A DNA stretch of 64,000 nucleotides. Source: Hyphomicrobium zavarzinii ATCC 27496. Lineage in GTDB: Bacteria > Pseudomonadota > Alphaproteobacteria > Rhizobiales > Hyphomicrobiaceae. The stretch is taken from NCBI RefSeq assembly GCF_000383415.1, contig NZ_KB911258.1:144267-208266 (forward strand), given 5' to 3'. The stretch's first letter is position 1. Each line of letters starts with the position of its first letter. Position numbers and translations under genes: made by a program. The notes below the pieces were generated by a model, which was not told the DNA's origin, did not search any database, and saw only the letters and a list, made by a program, of their open reading frames with translations. Positions 1 to 8,739 of this stretch are shown here, piece after piece.

Positions 1-1
1 A

Positions 2-589
2 GCCGAGCGGAAGGCTGCCGAGGAGAAGCGTCTCGCCGAGGCCGCCGCCGCCGAGAAGGCGCGCGCGGAAGAGGCCCGCAAGGCCGAGGAAGCGCAGCAA
101 GCCGAGGACGCACGCAAAGAAGCAGAACGCAAAGCAGCGGAGGCGAAGGCTGCGGAGGAAAAGCGCATCGCCGACGCCAGGATCGCAGCGGAGCAGCACA
201 CGAGGAGTGAGACGGGCCGCTCGGCCCCAACAACGTCAGAGCCTTCCACCCGTTCGAAATTTGCCGAAGCCCGCGTTGCCAATGTCTTGCCGCGCCGTAA
301 GGCCGCTTCGCACAAAACGAATGTCCGCCCGGCGCGCAAAAGCGAGCGGGCAGGCGTCCGCCAGTCGCGCCGCTACGCGGTAACTCACAAGTGTAAAGGC
401 AAGAATTCGGCGCGATCGCGAAAGAAGCGGCTCTACGTCGTCAAGCGCGGCGAGACGCTCTGGAGCATCTCGCGTCGCGCCCTGAAGAAGGGCTCGCGAT
501 ACGCCTCGATCGTGGGCTCGAACGGCAAGCGTATACGCCACCCTCATCGCGTCTATCCCTGCCAGAAGCTGCGCCTTCCGCGCACCTGA
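2..589 (+). CDS. LysM domain protein, 5' end missing
   Basis: This is the C-terminal part of an open frame already open at the window edge, so its start is not visible. The first 75 or so residues are a charged Ala/Glu/Lys/Arg coiled coil of the TolA type, followed by a basic linker. The last 50 residues form a LysM module (YVVKRGETLWSISRRALKKG and onward), which in this family binds peptidoglycan. The frame ends in TGA at 587-589. A cell-envelope role is inferred; the exact family cannot be named without the N-terminus. Confidence 0.8.
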   Translation, partial: AERKAAEEKRLAEAAAAEKARAEEARKAEEAQQAEDARKEAERKAAEAKAAEEKRIADARIAAEQHTRSETGRSAPTTSEPSTRSKFAEARVANVLPRRKAASHKTNVRPARKSERAGVRQSRRYAVTHKCKGKNSARSRKKRLYVVKRGETLWSISRRALKKGSRYASIVGSNGKRIRHPHRVYPCQKLRLPRT

Positions 590-703
590 TGGCCGGCGAG
601 GGGCGGGCGGCTGGCCACCCGCGCATAAACCGGGTAAGTGTCCCGCCTGCCTCGATCCACCCCGCACCTGCGGGCGAGTGATCGGAAACGCTCTCGCTTT
701 CGT

Positions 704-2716
704 ATGTCTGAAAGAGACATGAGACCAAGAAACATCGCGACTTCCTCGGCGAGCCGCAGCGAGCGGCCGGATTTGTTGGGCCTTTCAGCCGACACCAGCC
801 ATTGGATAGTGCTGAAAAGCCTGCTGCCGTTCATTTGGCCGGCGGGCCGGAGGGACTTGCGCGTCGAGGTGGTAGGCGCGTTCGCGGTTCTCGTCATCGC
901 CAAGATCGTGACTGTCGCCGTCCCTGTGGCATTCAAGGCCGCGACCGACTGGCTGGCGTCGGATCTCGCGAATCCCGCCGTGGCCGCTACAAAGAGCCTC
1001 GCGCTCGGCGTCGCGATGCTGATCGTCGCCTACGGCACCGGGCGCGTTCTCATGATGGTGCTGAACCAGGTACGCGACGTGCTGTTCACGCGCGTTGGCC
1101 AGCACGCCATCCGCGAGCTCAACAACCGCACATTCCGTCACCTGCACAGGCTCTCCCTGCGCTTCCACCTCGAAAGGCGGACCGGCGGCTTGTCGCGTGT
1201 GATAGAGCGCGGCACGCGCGGCATCGATCTCATCGTGCGCATGGGCGTGATGCAGCTTGCCCCCACGATCATCGAGCTGGTGCTCGTCGCAGGCCTTCTC
1301 GTCTACTATTTCAGCTGGATCTACGTACTGATCCTGCTTGGGACCATCGTGATCTACATGTGGTTCACGTTCTCGGCCTCCGAGCGGCGCATCGCCATTC
1401 GCCGTGAGATGAACGAGAGCGACACCGAGGCCAATACCAAGGCCATCGACAGCCTCCTGAACTACGAGACCGTGAAGTACTTCGGCAACGAGGACGCCGA
1501 GGCGCGCCGCTACGATGCCTCCATGGCGCGCTACGAGAAGGCCGCGGTGAAGACCTATTACTCGCTCGGCGTGCTGAACTCCGGCCAGGCCCTCATCTAC
1601 ACCGTCGGCATGACGCTGGTCATGTGGCTTGCCGCGCGCGGCGTGATCGCGGGCACCCACACGGTAGGCGACTTCGTGCTGATCAACGCGGTGATGATCC
1701 AGCTCTACATTCCGCTGAACTTCATGGGCATGGTGTATCGCGAGATCAAGCAGGGTCTCGTCGACCTCGAAACCATGTTCGCGCTTCTCGGCGAGAAGCC
1801 CGAGGTACTCGACAAGCCGGACGCCAAGCCGCTCGATGTGCGGGAAGGTACCGTCCGCTTCGAGAACGTCTCGTTCTCCTATGACAAGGATCGCGAGATC
1901 CTGCACGACATCTCGTTCGAGGTTCCGGCCGGAAAGATGGTAGCGATCGTCGGCCCGTCGGGTGCAGGCAAATCGACGATCTCCCGCATTCTGTTCCGCT
2001 TCTACGACATCAACTCCGGACGCGTGACCATCGACGGACAGGACATTCGCGATGTCACCCAGCAGTCTCTGCGCCGGGCCATCGGCGTGGTGCCGCAGGA
2101 TACGGTGCTGTTCAACGACACCATCCTCTACAACATCCGCTATGGCCGGCCCGACGCCACGGACGCGGAGGTACACGAGGCCGCGCGCCTCGCGCAGATC
2201 GACGGCTTCATCGCGACCCTTCCTCAGGGTTATGCAACCATGGTGGGGGAGCGCGGGCTCAAGCTTTCGGGCGGTGAGAAGCAGCGCGTCGCCATTGCGC
2301 GGACACTGCTCAAGGGGCCGCCCATCCTGATGCTGGACGAGGCGACGAGCGCGCTCGACAGCCACACCGAGAAGGAGATCCAGGACGCTCTGGATCGCGT
2401 GTCGCGCAACCGCACGACACTGGTGATCGCTCACCGCCTCTCGACCATCGTGCATGCGGACAACATCATCGTGCTCGAGAAGGGCCGTCTCGTCGAGCAG
2501 GGCACTCATGCCGAGTTGATCGCCAAGGGCGGGCTCTACGCCAGCCTGTGGAACCGCCAGCGTCAGGCGGAGCGGGCAAGAGAGGAGCTGGCCGCCGCGC
2601 TCGAAGCAGGCGGCGCGAGCGCGTCCCCGTTGCCCGGCGAAAAGAAATTGCCCGAGACCGCGTCCCGGGCAATCGCACCCCCGTTGGATGAGCCCACGCC
2701 CTTCGGCGCGGCCTGA
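704..2716 (+). CDS. Atm1-type ABC transporter, fused permease and ATPase
   Basis: A half-size ABC exporter of about 670 residues. The N-terminal half is a six-helix transmembrane domain and the C-terminal half an ATPase with Walker A GPSGAGKST near residue 417, signature LSGGEKQR near 521, Walker B LMLDEATSALD near 543 and the H-loop in VIAHRLST. The sequence is closest to the Atm1/HMT1 family, which exports glutathione-linked sulfur species or heavy metals. In-frame starts exist at GTG 638, ATG 704 and ATG 719; I chose 704 because the residues before it are arginine-rich and unlike a mature N-terminus, but no start has a strong ribosome site. It converges on the pseudoazurin gene with only 7 bases between them. 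Confidence 0.85.
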   Translation: MSERDMRPRNIATSSASRSERPDLLGLSADTSHWIVLKSLLPFIWPAGRRDLRVEVVGAFAVLVIAKIVTVAVPVAFKAATDWLASDLANPAVAATKSLALGVAMLIVAYGTGRVLMMVLNQVRDVLFTRVGQHAIRELNNRTFRHLHRLSLRFHLERRTGGLSRVIERGTRGIDLIVRMGVMQLAPTIIELVLVAGLLVYYFSWIYVLILLGTIVIYMWFTFSASERRIAIRREMNESDTEANTKAIDSLLNYETVKYFGNEDAEARRYDASMARYEKAAVKTYYSLGVLNSGQALIYTVGMTLVMWLAARGVIAGTHTVGDFVLINAVMIQLYIPLNFMGMVYREIKQGLVDLETMFALLGEKPEVLDKPDAKPLDVREGTVRFENVSFSYDKDREILHDISFEVPAGKMVAIVGPSGAGKSTISRILFRFYDINSGRVTIDGQDIRDVTQQSLRRAIGVVPQDTVLFNDTILYNIRYGRPDATDAEVHEAARLAQIDGFIATLPQGYATMVGERGLKLSGGEKQRVAIARTLLKGPPILMLDEATSALDSHTEKEIQDALDRVSRNRTTLVIAHRLSTIVHADNIIVLEKGRLVEQGTHAELIAKGGLYASLWNRQRQAERAREELAAALEAGGASASPLPGEKKLPETASRAIAPPLDEPTPFGAA

Positions 2717-2723
2717 CGTAATC

Positions 2724-3167
2724 TCAGGGCATTTGCGCCTTGAGTTCGTCAAAGCGCTTCTGCGCCGTGCCCGCAGGCTTGTAGCTGTCGAGCTGGGCTT
2801 TGTTGGTCGGCTCGCCCGCCACGATCAGCGCGATCATACCCATCGGATAGTGGGGCAGGCACTTGACGCCGTAGACGCCCGGCTTCTCGATCGTGAGCAC
2901 GACTTCCTGGTTGAGGTCGCCTTTGAACTCCGTGGCGCCTTCGGGCCAGATGTTGGGAATGGTCTCCGCGTTGTGCCCCTTGTTGGTGGGCACGAACTTC
3001 ACGGTGTCGCCGACCGAAGCTTTCACGAAGTCCGGCTCGAAGAGCATGAACTTCCCCTTGCCGTTGTTGTTGAGCATCTTGACCACGTGCTCCTCGGCGG
3101 AGGCGGAGCCTGTGACCGAGCCGAGCAGCAGCGAGGCAGCAGCAATCAGAGCGAAACGTGATGTCAT
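2724..3167 (-). CDS. pseudoazurin, periplasmic blue copper protein
   Basis: A 147-residue precursor with a clear signal peptide ending in SASA, followed by a cupredoxin fold. Type 1 copper ligands are visible as the His in NKGHNAE and the Cys, His and Met in KCLPHYPMGM, the usual pseudoazurin arrangement. Pseudoazurins shuttle electrons in the periplasm to copper nitrite reductase, nitrous oxide reductase or peroxidases; no denitrification gene lies nearby. The start at 3167 follows AGGTAGGG at a good distance, which favours it over the upstream in-frame ATG at 3194. The upstream region has a promoter and palindromes listed separately. Confidence 0.93.
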   Translation of the reverse strand: MTSRFALIAAASLLLGSVTGSASAEEHVVKMLNNNGKGKFMLFEPDFVKASVGDTVKFVPTNKGHNAETIPNIWPEGATEFKGDLNQEVVLTIEKPGVYGVKCLPHYPMGMIALIVAGEPTNKAQLDSYKPAGTAQKRFDELKAQMP

Positions 3168-3186
3168 GTTCCCTACCTTTTGAGGT

Positions 3187-3235
3187 TTCTTCAATTCTTG
3201 AAGAATTTAGTATAGAATATATTCGCGGCTGTCAA
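3187..3235 (-). promoter_or_regulatory. candidate promoter and operator palindromes of pseudoazurin
   Basis: Read on the minus strand, TTGACA (3230-3235) lies 15 bases before TATACT (3209-3214), a near-consensus sigma-70 pair with a short spacer. The spacer holds the palindrome GAATATATTC (3215-3224). Just after the -10 box lies a perfect 7-1-7 dyad (3193-3207), overlapped by an 8-3-8 dyad (3187-3205). Palindromes in the spacer and at the expected transcript start suggest repressor control; which regulator is unknown. Confidence 0.5.
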
Positions 3236-3379
3236 ACGTGGCCCTCCGCCGCCATGCTTGGCTAAAATGTCGCGCATACGGAAGATGTCATCCCAGTCAC
3301 GAGGCGGGGTCGCGGGAATGACGCGTTAAGCGGATGCCGGTAATCTCGGTCCCGGAGCAGGATCGGGACCAGGAACGCG

Positions 3380-4045
3380 ATGTCGGGGCAACTCCCGGAC
3401 GAGATCAGGGCCTTGTGGGAGGAGATGCGGCCGCGTCTCCGCCGCGCTGCCGTGCGCGTTCGCCTCGCGCTGCGTGCCCTGTGGTCCGCTGTGAGCCCGC
3501 CGCTCGGCTTTGCGCTTCAAGTCGTTCTGGCGCTCATCCTGCTGTTCGAGGAGTGGGGCTGGCGCCCGCTCGTCGCGGCGCTGGAGTGGCTCTCGCGCTT
3601 CAAGGTGTGGGCGCGCCTCGAGCTGTTCATCGCCGGGTTGCCTCCTTATGCGGCCCTCGCGGCATTGGCGCTTCCCACGTCCATTCTCTTTCCGCTGAAG
3701 CTGCTCTCCATCTATCTCTTGAGCAACGGGCAGTTCTTCGCCGCGGGCCTGCTGTTCGTCGGCGCGAAGATCGCGTCCACTGCGCTCATCGCGCGCCTCT
3801 TTCTGCTGACCAAGCCCGCCCTGATGCGCATCGGCTGGTTCGCCGTGCTCCACGACTGGATCATGCCGTGGAAGGAGGCGCTGTTCGCCAAGATCCGTGC
3901 CTCGTGGGCCTGGCGCTATGGACGGATGCTCAAGAACCGCGTGCGTTTGGAAGTGAAGCAGGCGTGGCAACGGCTGAGGCCGCGCATCGAGCCGCTGGTC
4001 GAGCGTGTGCGTCTCGCCTTCAGGCGCGCCATCGGGCGGACATGA
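3380..4045 (+). CDS. conserved membrane protein of unknown function
   Basis: A 221-residue protein with two hydrophobic spans near residues 40-60 and 85-140 and highly basic ends, especially the Arg/Lys-rich last 50 residues, which probably lie in the cytoplasm. I recognise no catalytic motif. It runs toward serB and stops 15 bases before the serB stop, so the two genes are convergent. The start ATG at 3380 has a weak GGAACGCG site ahead of it. Function is not assignable from sequence. Confidence 0.65.
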   Translation: MSGQLPDEIRALWEEMRPRLRRAAVRVRLALRALWSAVSPPLGFALQVVLALILLFEEWGWRPLVAALEWLSRFKVWARLELFIAGLPPYAALAALALPTSILFPLKLLSIYLLSNGQFFAAGLLFVGAKIASTALIARLFLLTKPALMRIGWFAVLHDWIMPWKEALFAKIRASWAWRYGRMLKNRVRLEVKQAWQRLRPRIEPLVERVRLAFRRAIGRT

Positions 4046-4060
4046 CCTCGGAAGACGATC

Positions 4061-5026
4061 TTAAGCAGGTGGCGAAAGCGCGGCTCGCTGGCCGAGCGCA
4101 CGCCGCACATCCGCATCGGCATAGCCTTGGAGATAAAGCAGCGCCGTGAGGTCGCCATGCGTGACCACGGCCCCCGTCGGCGAAGCCTGCGCGGCATCCC
4201 GCAGGATCGGCTTGGCACGGAAGGCAACGCCGAGCCCTGCTGAGGCCAGCATGGTGAGATCGTTCGCGCCGTCTCCCACCGCGATCGTCTCTGAGAGAGC
4301 AAGGCCATGCTCGCGCGCAAGCCGCGCGAGGGCATCTGCTTTGCCCTGCGGCCCGAGGATCGGCTCGCGCACACGCCCTGTGAGGCGTCCGTTCTCGATT
4401 TCGAGCACGTTGGCGACGACGTGGTCGAAGCCGAGACGCGCGCCGATGCGCTCCGCAAACAGCGTGAAGCCGCCGGAGATCAGCGCTGTCCTGGCGCCAT
4501 TGGTGCGCATCGTGTGTACGAGCGTTTCGGCGCCGGGCATCAAGGTGGCGCGTTCGAGGATGGCGTCCAGCCGCTCGACGGCGAGGCCCTCGAACAATGC
4601 GACGCGACGCACGAGAGAGGACGCGAAGTCGAGCTTGCCCTGCATCGCGGCGGTGGTGATGGCGGCGATCTCGTCATGCCGCCCTGCGAGCTTTGCGATC
4701 TCGTCGATCAGCTCCTGCTCTATGATCGTGCTTTCCATGTCGGCGCAGAGGAGACGCTTCCGGCGCGGCCCTGATGCCTCCGTCAGGAGGTTGATGTCGA
4801 TCGAGGCGGCCGCCAGGGCATCAGCGGCCGCAGTGCGGAGCCCGGAGGCCAGACCGGCGTCCGCTAGCTCGAAGCTCGCCTCCCAGGCGTCCCCGCGTGA
4901 AAGCCAGTGTCCCGTGGCCGAGACCGCGGATAGCGCTTCGAGGGCGGAGCGCGTCACGGCCTCCGTGATCGCTGCCGATCCCGGCTTCGCCGTCAGAGTG
5001 AGCGTCGCGATGTGAGCTGCGGTCAT
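4061..5026 (-). CDS. serB: phosphoserine phosphatase
   Basis: Catalyses the last step of serine synthesis, hydrolysing O-phosphoserine. The 321-residue protein has an N-terminal ACT-like region of about 90 residues and a HAD domain with the nucleophile motif in ADMESTIIEQ, motif II in ISGGFTLFAE, the Lys in GPQGKADAL and motif IV GDGANDLTML. The open frame continues far upstream, but the family start matches ATG at 5026 (MTAAHIATLTLTAKPG). In a serine-cycle or related methylotroph serine is a central intermediate, though no serine-cycle gene is next to it. It is divergent from miaA. Confidence 0.93.
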   Translation of the reverse strand: MTAAHIATLTLTAKPGSAAITEAVTRSALEALSAVSATGHWLSRGDAWEASFELADAGLASGLRTAAADALAAASIDINLLTEASGPRRKRLLCADMESTIIEQELIDEIAKLAGRHDEIAAITTAAMQGKLDFASSLVRRVALFEGLAVERLDAILERATLMPGAETLVHTMRTNGARTALISGGFTLFAERIGARLGFDHVVANVLEIENGRLTGRVREPILGPQGKADALARLAREHGLALSETIAVGDGANDLTMLASAGLGVAFRAKPILRDAAQASPTGAVVTHGDLTALLYLQGYADADVRRALGQRAALSPPA

Positions 5027-5284
5027 GAGCCGGTCTGTCCGTAAAATGCGAGGTCGAGCCGCCCCACATCGCCTGGATCGCGCGGGACGGCAAGCCCGGA
5101 GCGAGATGCGCGATGAGGAATGAGCGCTGGTGCTGCGTGCGCCGGCCAGGGTAGGAGTGCACACCGGTACATGGAAGCAGAAGATCCGCCCGCTGCGGCC
5201 TTCGTGGCATTGTACGTTTGGATGAGAGCACGTTCGGATGAGGCAAGGTGCCGGGGACAAGGCGCCAACGGCTTGGAAGGAAGG

Positions 5285-6217
5285 ATGACGATCCCCGCCC
5301 CCATACTGATCGCTGGGCCGACTGCCTCGGGCAAGTCCGCGTTCGCGCTTGCGCTCGCGGAAAAGGTCGGCGGCACGATCATCAATGCCGATGCCATGCA
5401 GGTCTATCGCGAGCTGCGCGTGCTCACCGCGCGCCCGTCCGACGCCGATACGCGCCGCGCGCCGCATCTGCTCTACGGGCACGTCGCGGCGGCCGATGCC
5501 TATTCGGCCGCGCGTTACGCCAGCGAAGCCCGCCGCGCCATCGACGACGTTATCGAGACCGGCCGCGTGCCGATCATCGTCGGTGGCACGGGGCTCTACT
5601 TCAAGGCGCTGACTGAGGGCCTGTCGCCAATTCCTCAGATTCCGGACGAGATCCGGGCACGCTGGCGCCAAGCGGCCGGAGAGGAGGGGGCTGCCGCCCT
5701 GCACGCCGTTCTTGCCGAACGCGATCCTGAGATGGCTGCGCGCCTGCGTCCCACGGACCCGCAGCGTATCGTCCGGGCGCTCGAGGTGCTGGAGGCGACC
5801 GGCCGCTCGCTGGCGCGCTGGCAGGAGATCCCCGGCGAGCCGGCGATCACGATCGGGGAAGGGCGCGCGTTCGTCGTGGCGCCGTCGCGAGAGGAGATGA
5901 GGCGCCGCATAGACGCCCGCTTCGATGCCATGCTGGCGGAAGGCGCGCTCGATGAGGTTCGCGCGCTCGTCGGCCTGGGTCTCGATCCGGATCTGCCGGC
6001 CATGCGCGCGCTCGGCGTGAAGCCGCTGGCCGAGCTTCTTGCCGGGCGGATGGCGAAGGAGGAGGCCGCCGAGGCCGCCAAAGCCGAGACCCGCCAGTAT
6101 GCAAAAAGGCAGGTTACGTGGCTTCGTCGCAATATGATTACGTGGAAATGGATGCTAGCGCAAGAAATGAAAAGTTTTGCGACAGAAATCAGAGATTTTA
6201 TTAATTCTAAAGCTTGA
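5285..6217 (+). CDS. miaA: tRNA dimethylallyltransferase
   Basis: Transfers a dimethylallyl group to A37 of tRNAs that read UNN codons. The 310-residue protein starts with the P-loop GPTASGKS, followed by the DAMQVYRELRVLTARP segment and GGTGLYFKAL, all characteristic of MiaA. The start at 5285 is set by GGAAGGAAGG immediately upstream and by the P-loop lying near the N-terminus as usual. The C-terminal 40 residues are lysine-rich and more AT-rich than the rest of the gene. ilvB follows after a 171-base leader. Confidence 0.95.
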   Translation: MTIPAPILIAGPTASGKSAFALALAEKVGGTIINADAMQVYRELRVLTARPSDADTRRAPHLLYGHVAAADAYSAARYASEARRAIDDVIETGRVPIIVGGTGLYFKALTEGLSPIPQIPDEIRARWRQAAGEEGAAALHAVLAERDPEMAARLRPTDPQRIVRALEVLEATGRSLARWQEIPGEPAITIGEGRAFVVAPSREEMRRRIDARFDAMLAEGALDEVRALVGLGLDPDLPAMRALGVKPLAELLAGRMAKEEAAEAAKAETRQYAKRQVTWLRRNMITWKWMLAQEMKSFATEIRDFINSKA

Positions 6218-6274
6218 CCCTGCAGGGTGTGGCCCTTAGGGTGCCGCCGGAACCCACGACACTTGTGATGACAT

Positions 6275-6383
6275 CCCCGGGGATCGACCCGGGGTAAGGC
6301 CCCCTTTGAGTGCTGCGGAAGAGTGGGAACCCGGCTTCCGAAAGGAAGCGCGGCCGGGCGAGGCGCAAAGGGGCACGCGGAGG
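6275..6383 (+). promoter_or_regulatory. structured 5' leader of ilvB
   Basis: The gap between miaA and ilvB can fold into ordered RNA. A 7-bp all-GC hairpin lies at 6275-6294. An 8-bp helix pairs 6301-6308 with 6366-6373 and encloses a 10-bp hairpin, 6330-6339 with 6344-6348 and 6354-6358, with a 5-base bulge and a GAAA tetraloop. The enclosing helix ends five bases before the GGAGG ribosome site at 6379-6383. I see no short ORF rich in Ile, Val or Leu codons, so classical peptide attenuation is not supported. The arrangement is that of a riboregulator or ribosomal-protein-like site; identity unknown. Confidence 0.45.
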
Positions 6384-6388
6384 TTTGA

Positions 6389-8155
6389 ATGGCACGGACG
6401 ATGACGGGCGCCGAAATCGTGATGAAGGCGCTCCAGGATCAGGGCGTCGAGCATATTTTCGGCTATCCGGGCGGCGCTGTTCTCCCGATCTACGATGAGC
6501 TGTTCCAGCAGGAGAAGGTGAAGCACATCCTGGTGCGCCAGGAAGGCGGCGCGCTGCACGCTGCGGAAGGCTATGCGCGCTCGACCGGCAAGGTCGGCGT
6601 TGCGCTCGTTACCTCGGGACCCGGCGCCACCAACGCAGTCACCGGCCTCACCGACGCGCTGATGGATTCGATCCCGCTCGTCTGCATCACCGGCCAGGTG
6701 CCCACCCACCTGATCGGCAACGACGCGTTCCAGGAATGCGATACGGTTGGCATCACGCGCCCGTGCACGAAGCACAATTGGCTCGTGAAGAACGTCAACG
6801 ACCTCGCGCGCATCATTCACGAGGCGTTCTACATCGCCAAGGCAGGCCGGCCCGGTCCGGTTGTCATCGACATTCCGAAGGACGTGCAGTTCGCAACCGG
6901 CAACTACGTCGGTCCCTCGAACATCGCGCACAAGACCTACAAGCCGCGCGTGAAGCCGGAGCCGACCGCCGTCCGCGACGCGGTGGACCTCATCGCGTCC
7001 GCCAAGCGCCCCGTGTTCTACACCGGCGGCGGCGTGGTCAACTCGGGCCCGAAAGCGAGCCAGCTCCTGCGCGAGTTCGTGCGTCTCACGGGCTTCCCGA
7101 TCACGTCCACGCTGATGGGTCTCGGCGCTTATCCCGCATCCGACAGGCAGTGGCTCGGCATGCTCGGCATGCACGGCACCTACGAAGCCAACCTCGCGAT
7201 GCATGACTGCGACGTCATGATCAACATCGGCGCGCGCTTCGACGACCGCATCACCGGCCGCATCGATGCCTTCTCGCCGGGCTCGAAGAAGATCCACGTC
7301 GACATTGATCCCTCCTCGATCAACAAGAACATCCGCGCCGACATTCCGATCATCGGCGATTGCGCCTATGTGCTCGAGGAGATGCTGCGCGTCTGGAAGG
7401 CCAAGGCTCCGCAGATCGACAAGATCGCGCTGAAGTCGTGGTGGAAGGAGATCGACAGCTGGCGGGCCAGGAAGTCGCTCGCCTACACCAACTCGACCGA
7501 ATACATCATGCCGCAGTACGCCTGCCAGCGTCTCTACGAGCTGACCAAGGATCGCGACACTTACATCACGACCGAGGTCGGTCAGCACCAGATGTGGGCC
7601 GCGCAGTTCATCAATTTCGAGGAGCCGAACCGCTGGATGACCTCCGGCGGCCTCGGCACCATGGGCTACGGCCTTCCCGCCGCCATCGGCGTGCAGTTGG
7701 CCCACCCCAAGTCGCTGGTCATCGACGTGGCGGGCGACGCCTCGATCCTCATGAACATCCAGGAGTGCTCGACGGCGGTGCAGTACCGCCTGCCCGTGAA
7801 GGTGTTCATTCTGAACAATGAGTACATGGGCATGGTGCGCCAGTGGCAGCAGCTCCTGCACGGCAACCGCCTGTCGGAGAGCTACACCGAGGCGCTGCCC
7901 GATTTCGTGAAGCTCGCCGAGGCTTACGGCTGGACCGGCATGCGCTGCGATCATCCGGCCGATCTCGATGACGCGATTCGCGAGATGATCAACACTAAGG
8001 GTCCGGTGATCTTCGATTGCCGCGTCGCAAAGCTGGCTAACTGCTTCCCCATGATACCCTCGGGCAAGGCCCACAACGAGATGCTCCTCGGCGAGAACGT
8101 TTCCGACGAGGAGGTCTCGAAGGCTATCGGCAAGGAAGGAAAGGTGCTCGTGTGA
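6389..8155 (+). CDS. ilvB: acetolactate synthase large (catalytic) subunit
   Basis: Thiamine-diphosphate enzyme that condenses pyruvate with pyruvate or 2-oxobutyrate, the first common step to valine, leucine and isoleucine. At 588 residues it has the standard three-domain length. The catalytic Glu lies in RQEGGALHAAEGYAR, and the diphosphate-binding motif is GDASILMNIQE through NNEYMGMV. The start is fixed by GGAGG six bases upstream. ilvN follows after one small gene whose GTG start overlaps the ilvB stop, so the three probably form an operon. Confidence 0.97.
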   Translation: MARTMTGAEIVMKALQDQGVEHIFGYPGGAVLPIYDELFQQEKVKHILVRQEGGALHAAEGYARSTGKVGVALVTSGPGATNAVTGLTDALMDSIPLVCITGQVPTHLIGNDAFQECDTVGITRPCTKHNWLVKNVNDLARIIHEAFYIAKAGRPGPVVIDIPKDVQFATGNYVGPSNIAHKTYKPRVKPEPTAVRDAVDLIASAKRPVFYTGGGVVNSGPKASQLLREFVRLTGFPITSTLMGLGAYPASDRQWLGMLGMHGTYEANLAMHDCDVMINIGARFDDRITGRIDAFSPGSKKIHVDIDPSSINKNIRADIPIIGDCAYVLEEMLRVWKAKAPQIDKIALKSWWKEIDSWRARKSLAYTNSTEYIMPQYACQRLYELTKDRDTYITTEVGQHQMWAAQFINFEEPNRWMTSGGLGTMGYGLPAAIGVQLAHPKSLVIDVAGDASILMNIQECSTAVQYRLPVKVFILNNEYMGMVRQWQQLLHGNRLSESYTEALPDFVKLAEAYGWTGMRCDHPADLDDAIREMINTKGPVIFDCRVAKLANCFPMIPSGKAHNEMLLGENVSDEEVSKAIGKEGKVLV

Positions 8156-8733
8156 CGCTCACCGGCGGTCTTCGCTTCGCTGCTCTCTCGGTCGCGGCGG
8201 CTGTGCTTCTATGCGCAGCCGGAGCGCCGATGGCCCATGCCACGGGCACGGAGCCGGAGAAGCCGGACGGGACCGCAAATCAGGCGGCATCGGAGGCCGC
8301 GACCTGGGATCAGGTGGCGAGCATCCGCGGTGCCGCCGAGAGGCTCGGCCGTCTGCACCGGGCGCGCGGCGCCAAGGCGGCCTACGAGCTGATCGACAAC
8401 TGCTACAAGACCCACAGCCTCGCCTCCACCTACGGCGAAGGGTTCGAAGCCTGCATCGCCCAGGACTATCTGGAGACGCGAACGCTGATCCAGGTCTACT
8501 CGCGCATGCCGCCGGAAGCCCTTCACAAGCTCGGCGTTCCCTCGCCGCAGGAGCTTGCCGATAGCATGGGCCAGCGGATCTCGGCGGCGTTCCAGCGGTA
8601 TAAGAAATCCCAGGCCTATGCGGACGAGGTAAGACGGCTCGTCGATACGCATGGCGCTCCGGTGTTCTTCGCGATCGTCTTTCCCGAAGCGGTGAAAGCG
8701 ATCGAGGATAAGAAAGCTAAAGAGAAGAAGTAA
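8152..8733 (+). CDS. small secreted protein of unknown function inside the ilvBN operon
   Basis: A 193-residue protein with a signal peptide (hydrophobic stretch to about residue 28, ending AHA). The mature part is alpha-helical and charged, with no recognised catalytic motif; two Cys lie near residues 83 and 101. The GTG start overlaps the TGA stop of ilvB, so translation is probably coupled, and ilvN begins 6 bases after its stop. A periplasmic protein between two subunits of a cytoplasmic enzyme is odd, and its link to branched-chain synthesis is unknown. Confidence 0.8.
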   Translation: MTLTGGLRFAALSVAAAVLLCAAGAPMAHATGTEPEKPDGTANQAASEAATWDQVASIRGAAERLGRLHRARGAKAAYELIDNCYKTHSLASTYGEGFEACIAQDYLETRTLIQVYSRMPPEALHKLGVPSPQELADSMGQRISAAFQRYKKSQAYADEVRRLVDTHGAPVFFAIVFPEAVKAIEDKKAKEKK

Positions 8734-8739
8734 GCGGCG

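Noticed and set aside
785-2752. 655-codon antisense ORF across the Atm1-like ABC gene
   Set aside because: High-GC shadow of the real gene; no ribosome site, domain or plausible composition (His/Arg/Val-rich).
6218-6388. Leader peptide attenuator or T-box for ilvB
   Set aside because: No short ORF with Ile/Val/Leu runs and no T-box specifier or antiterminator elements.
6236-8074. 612-codon antisense ORF across ilvB
   Set aside because: Mirror of a highly conserved catalytic gene; no family features.
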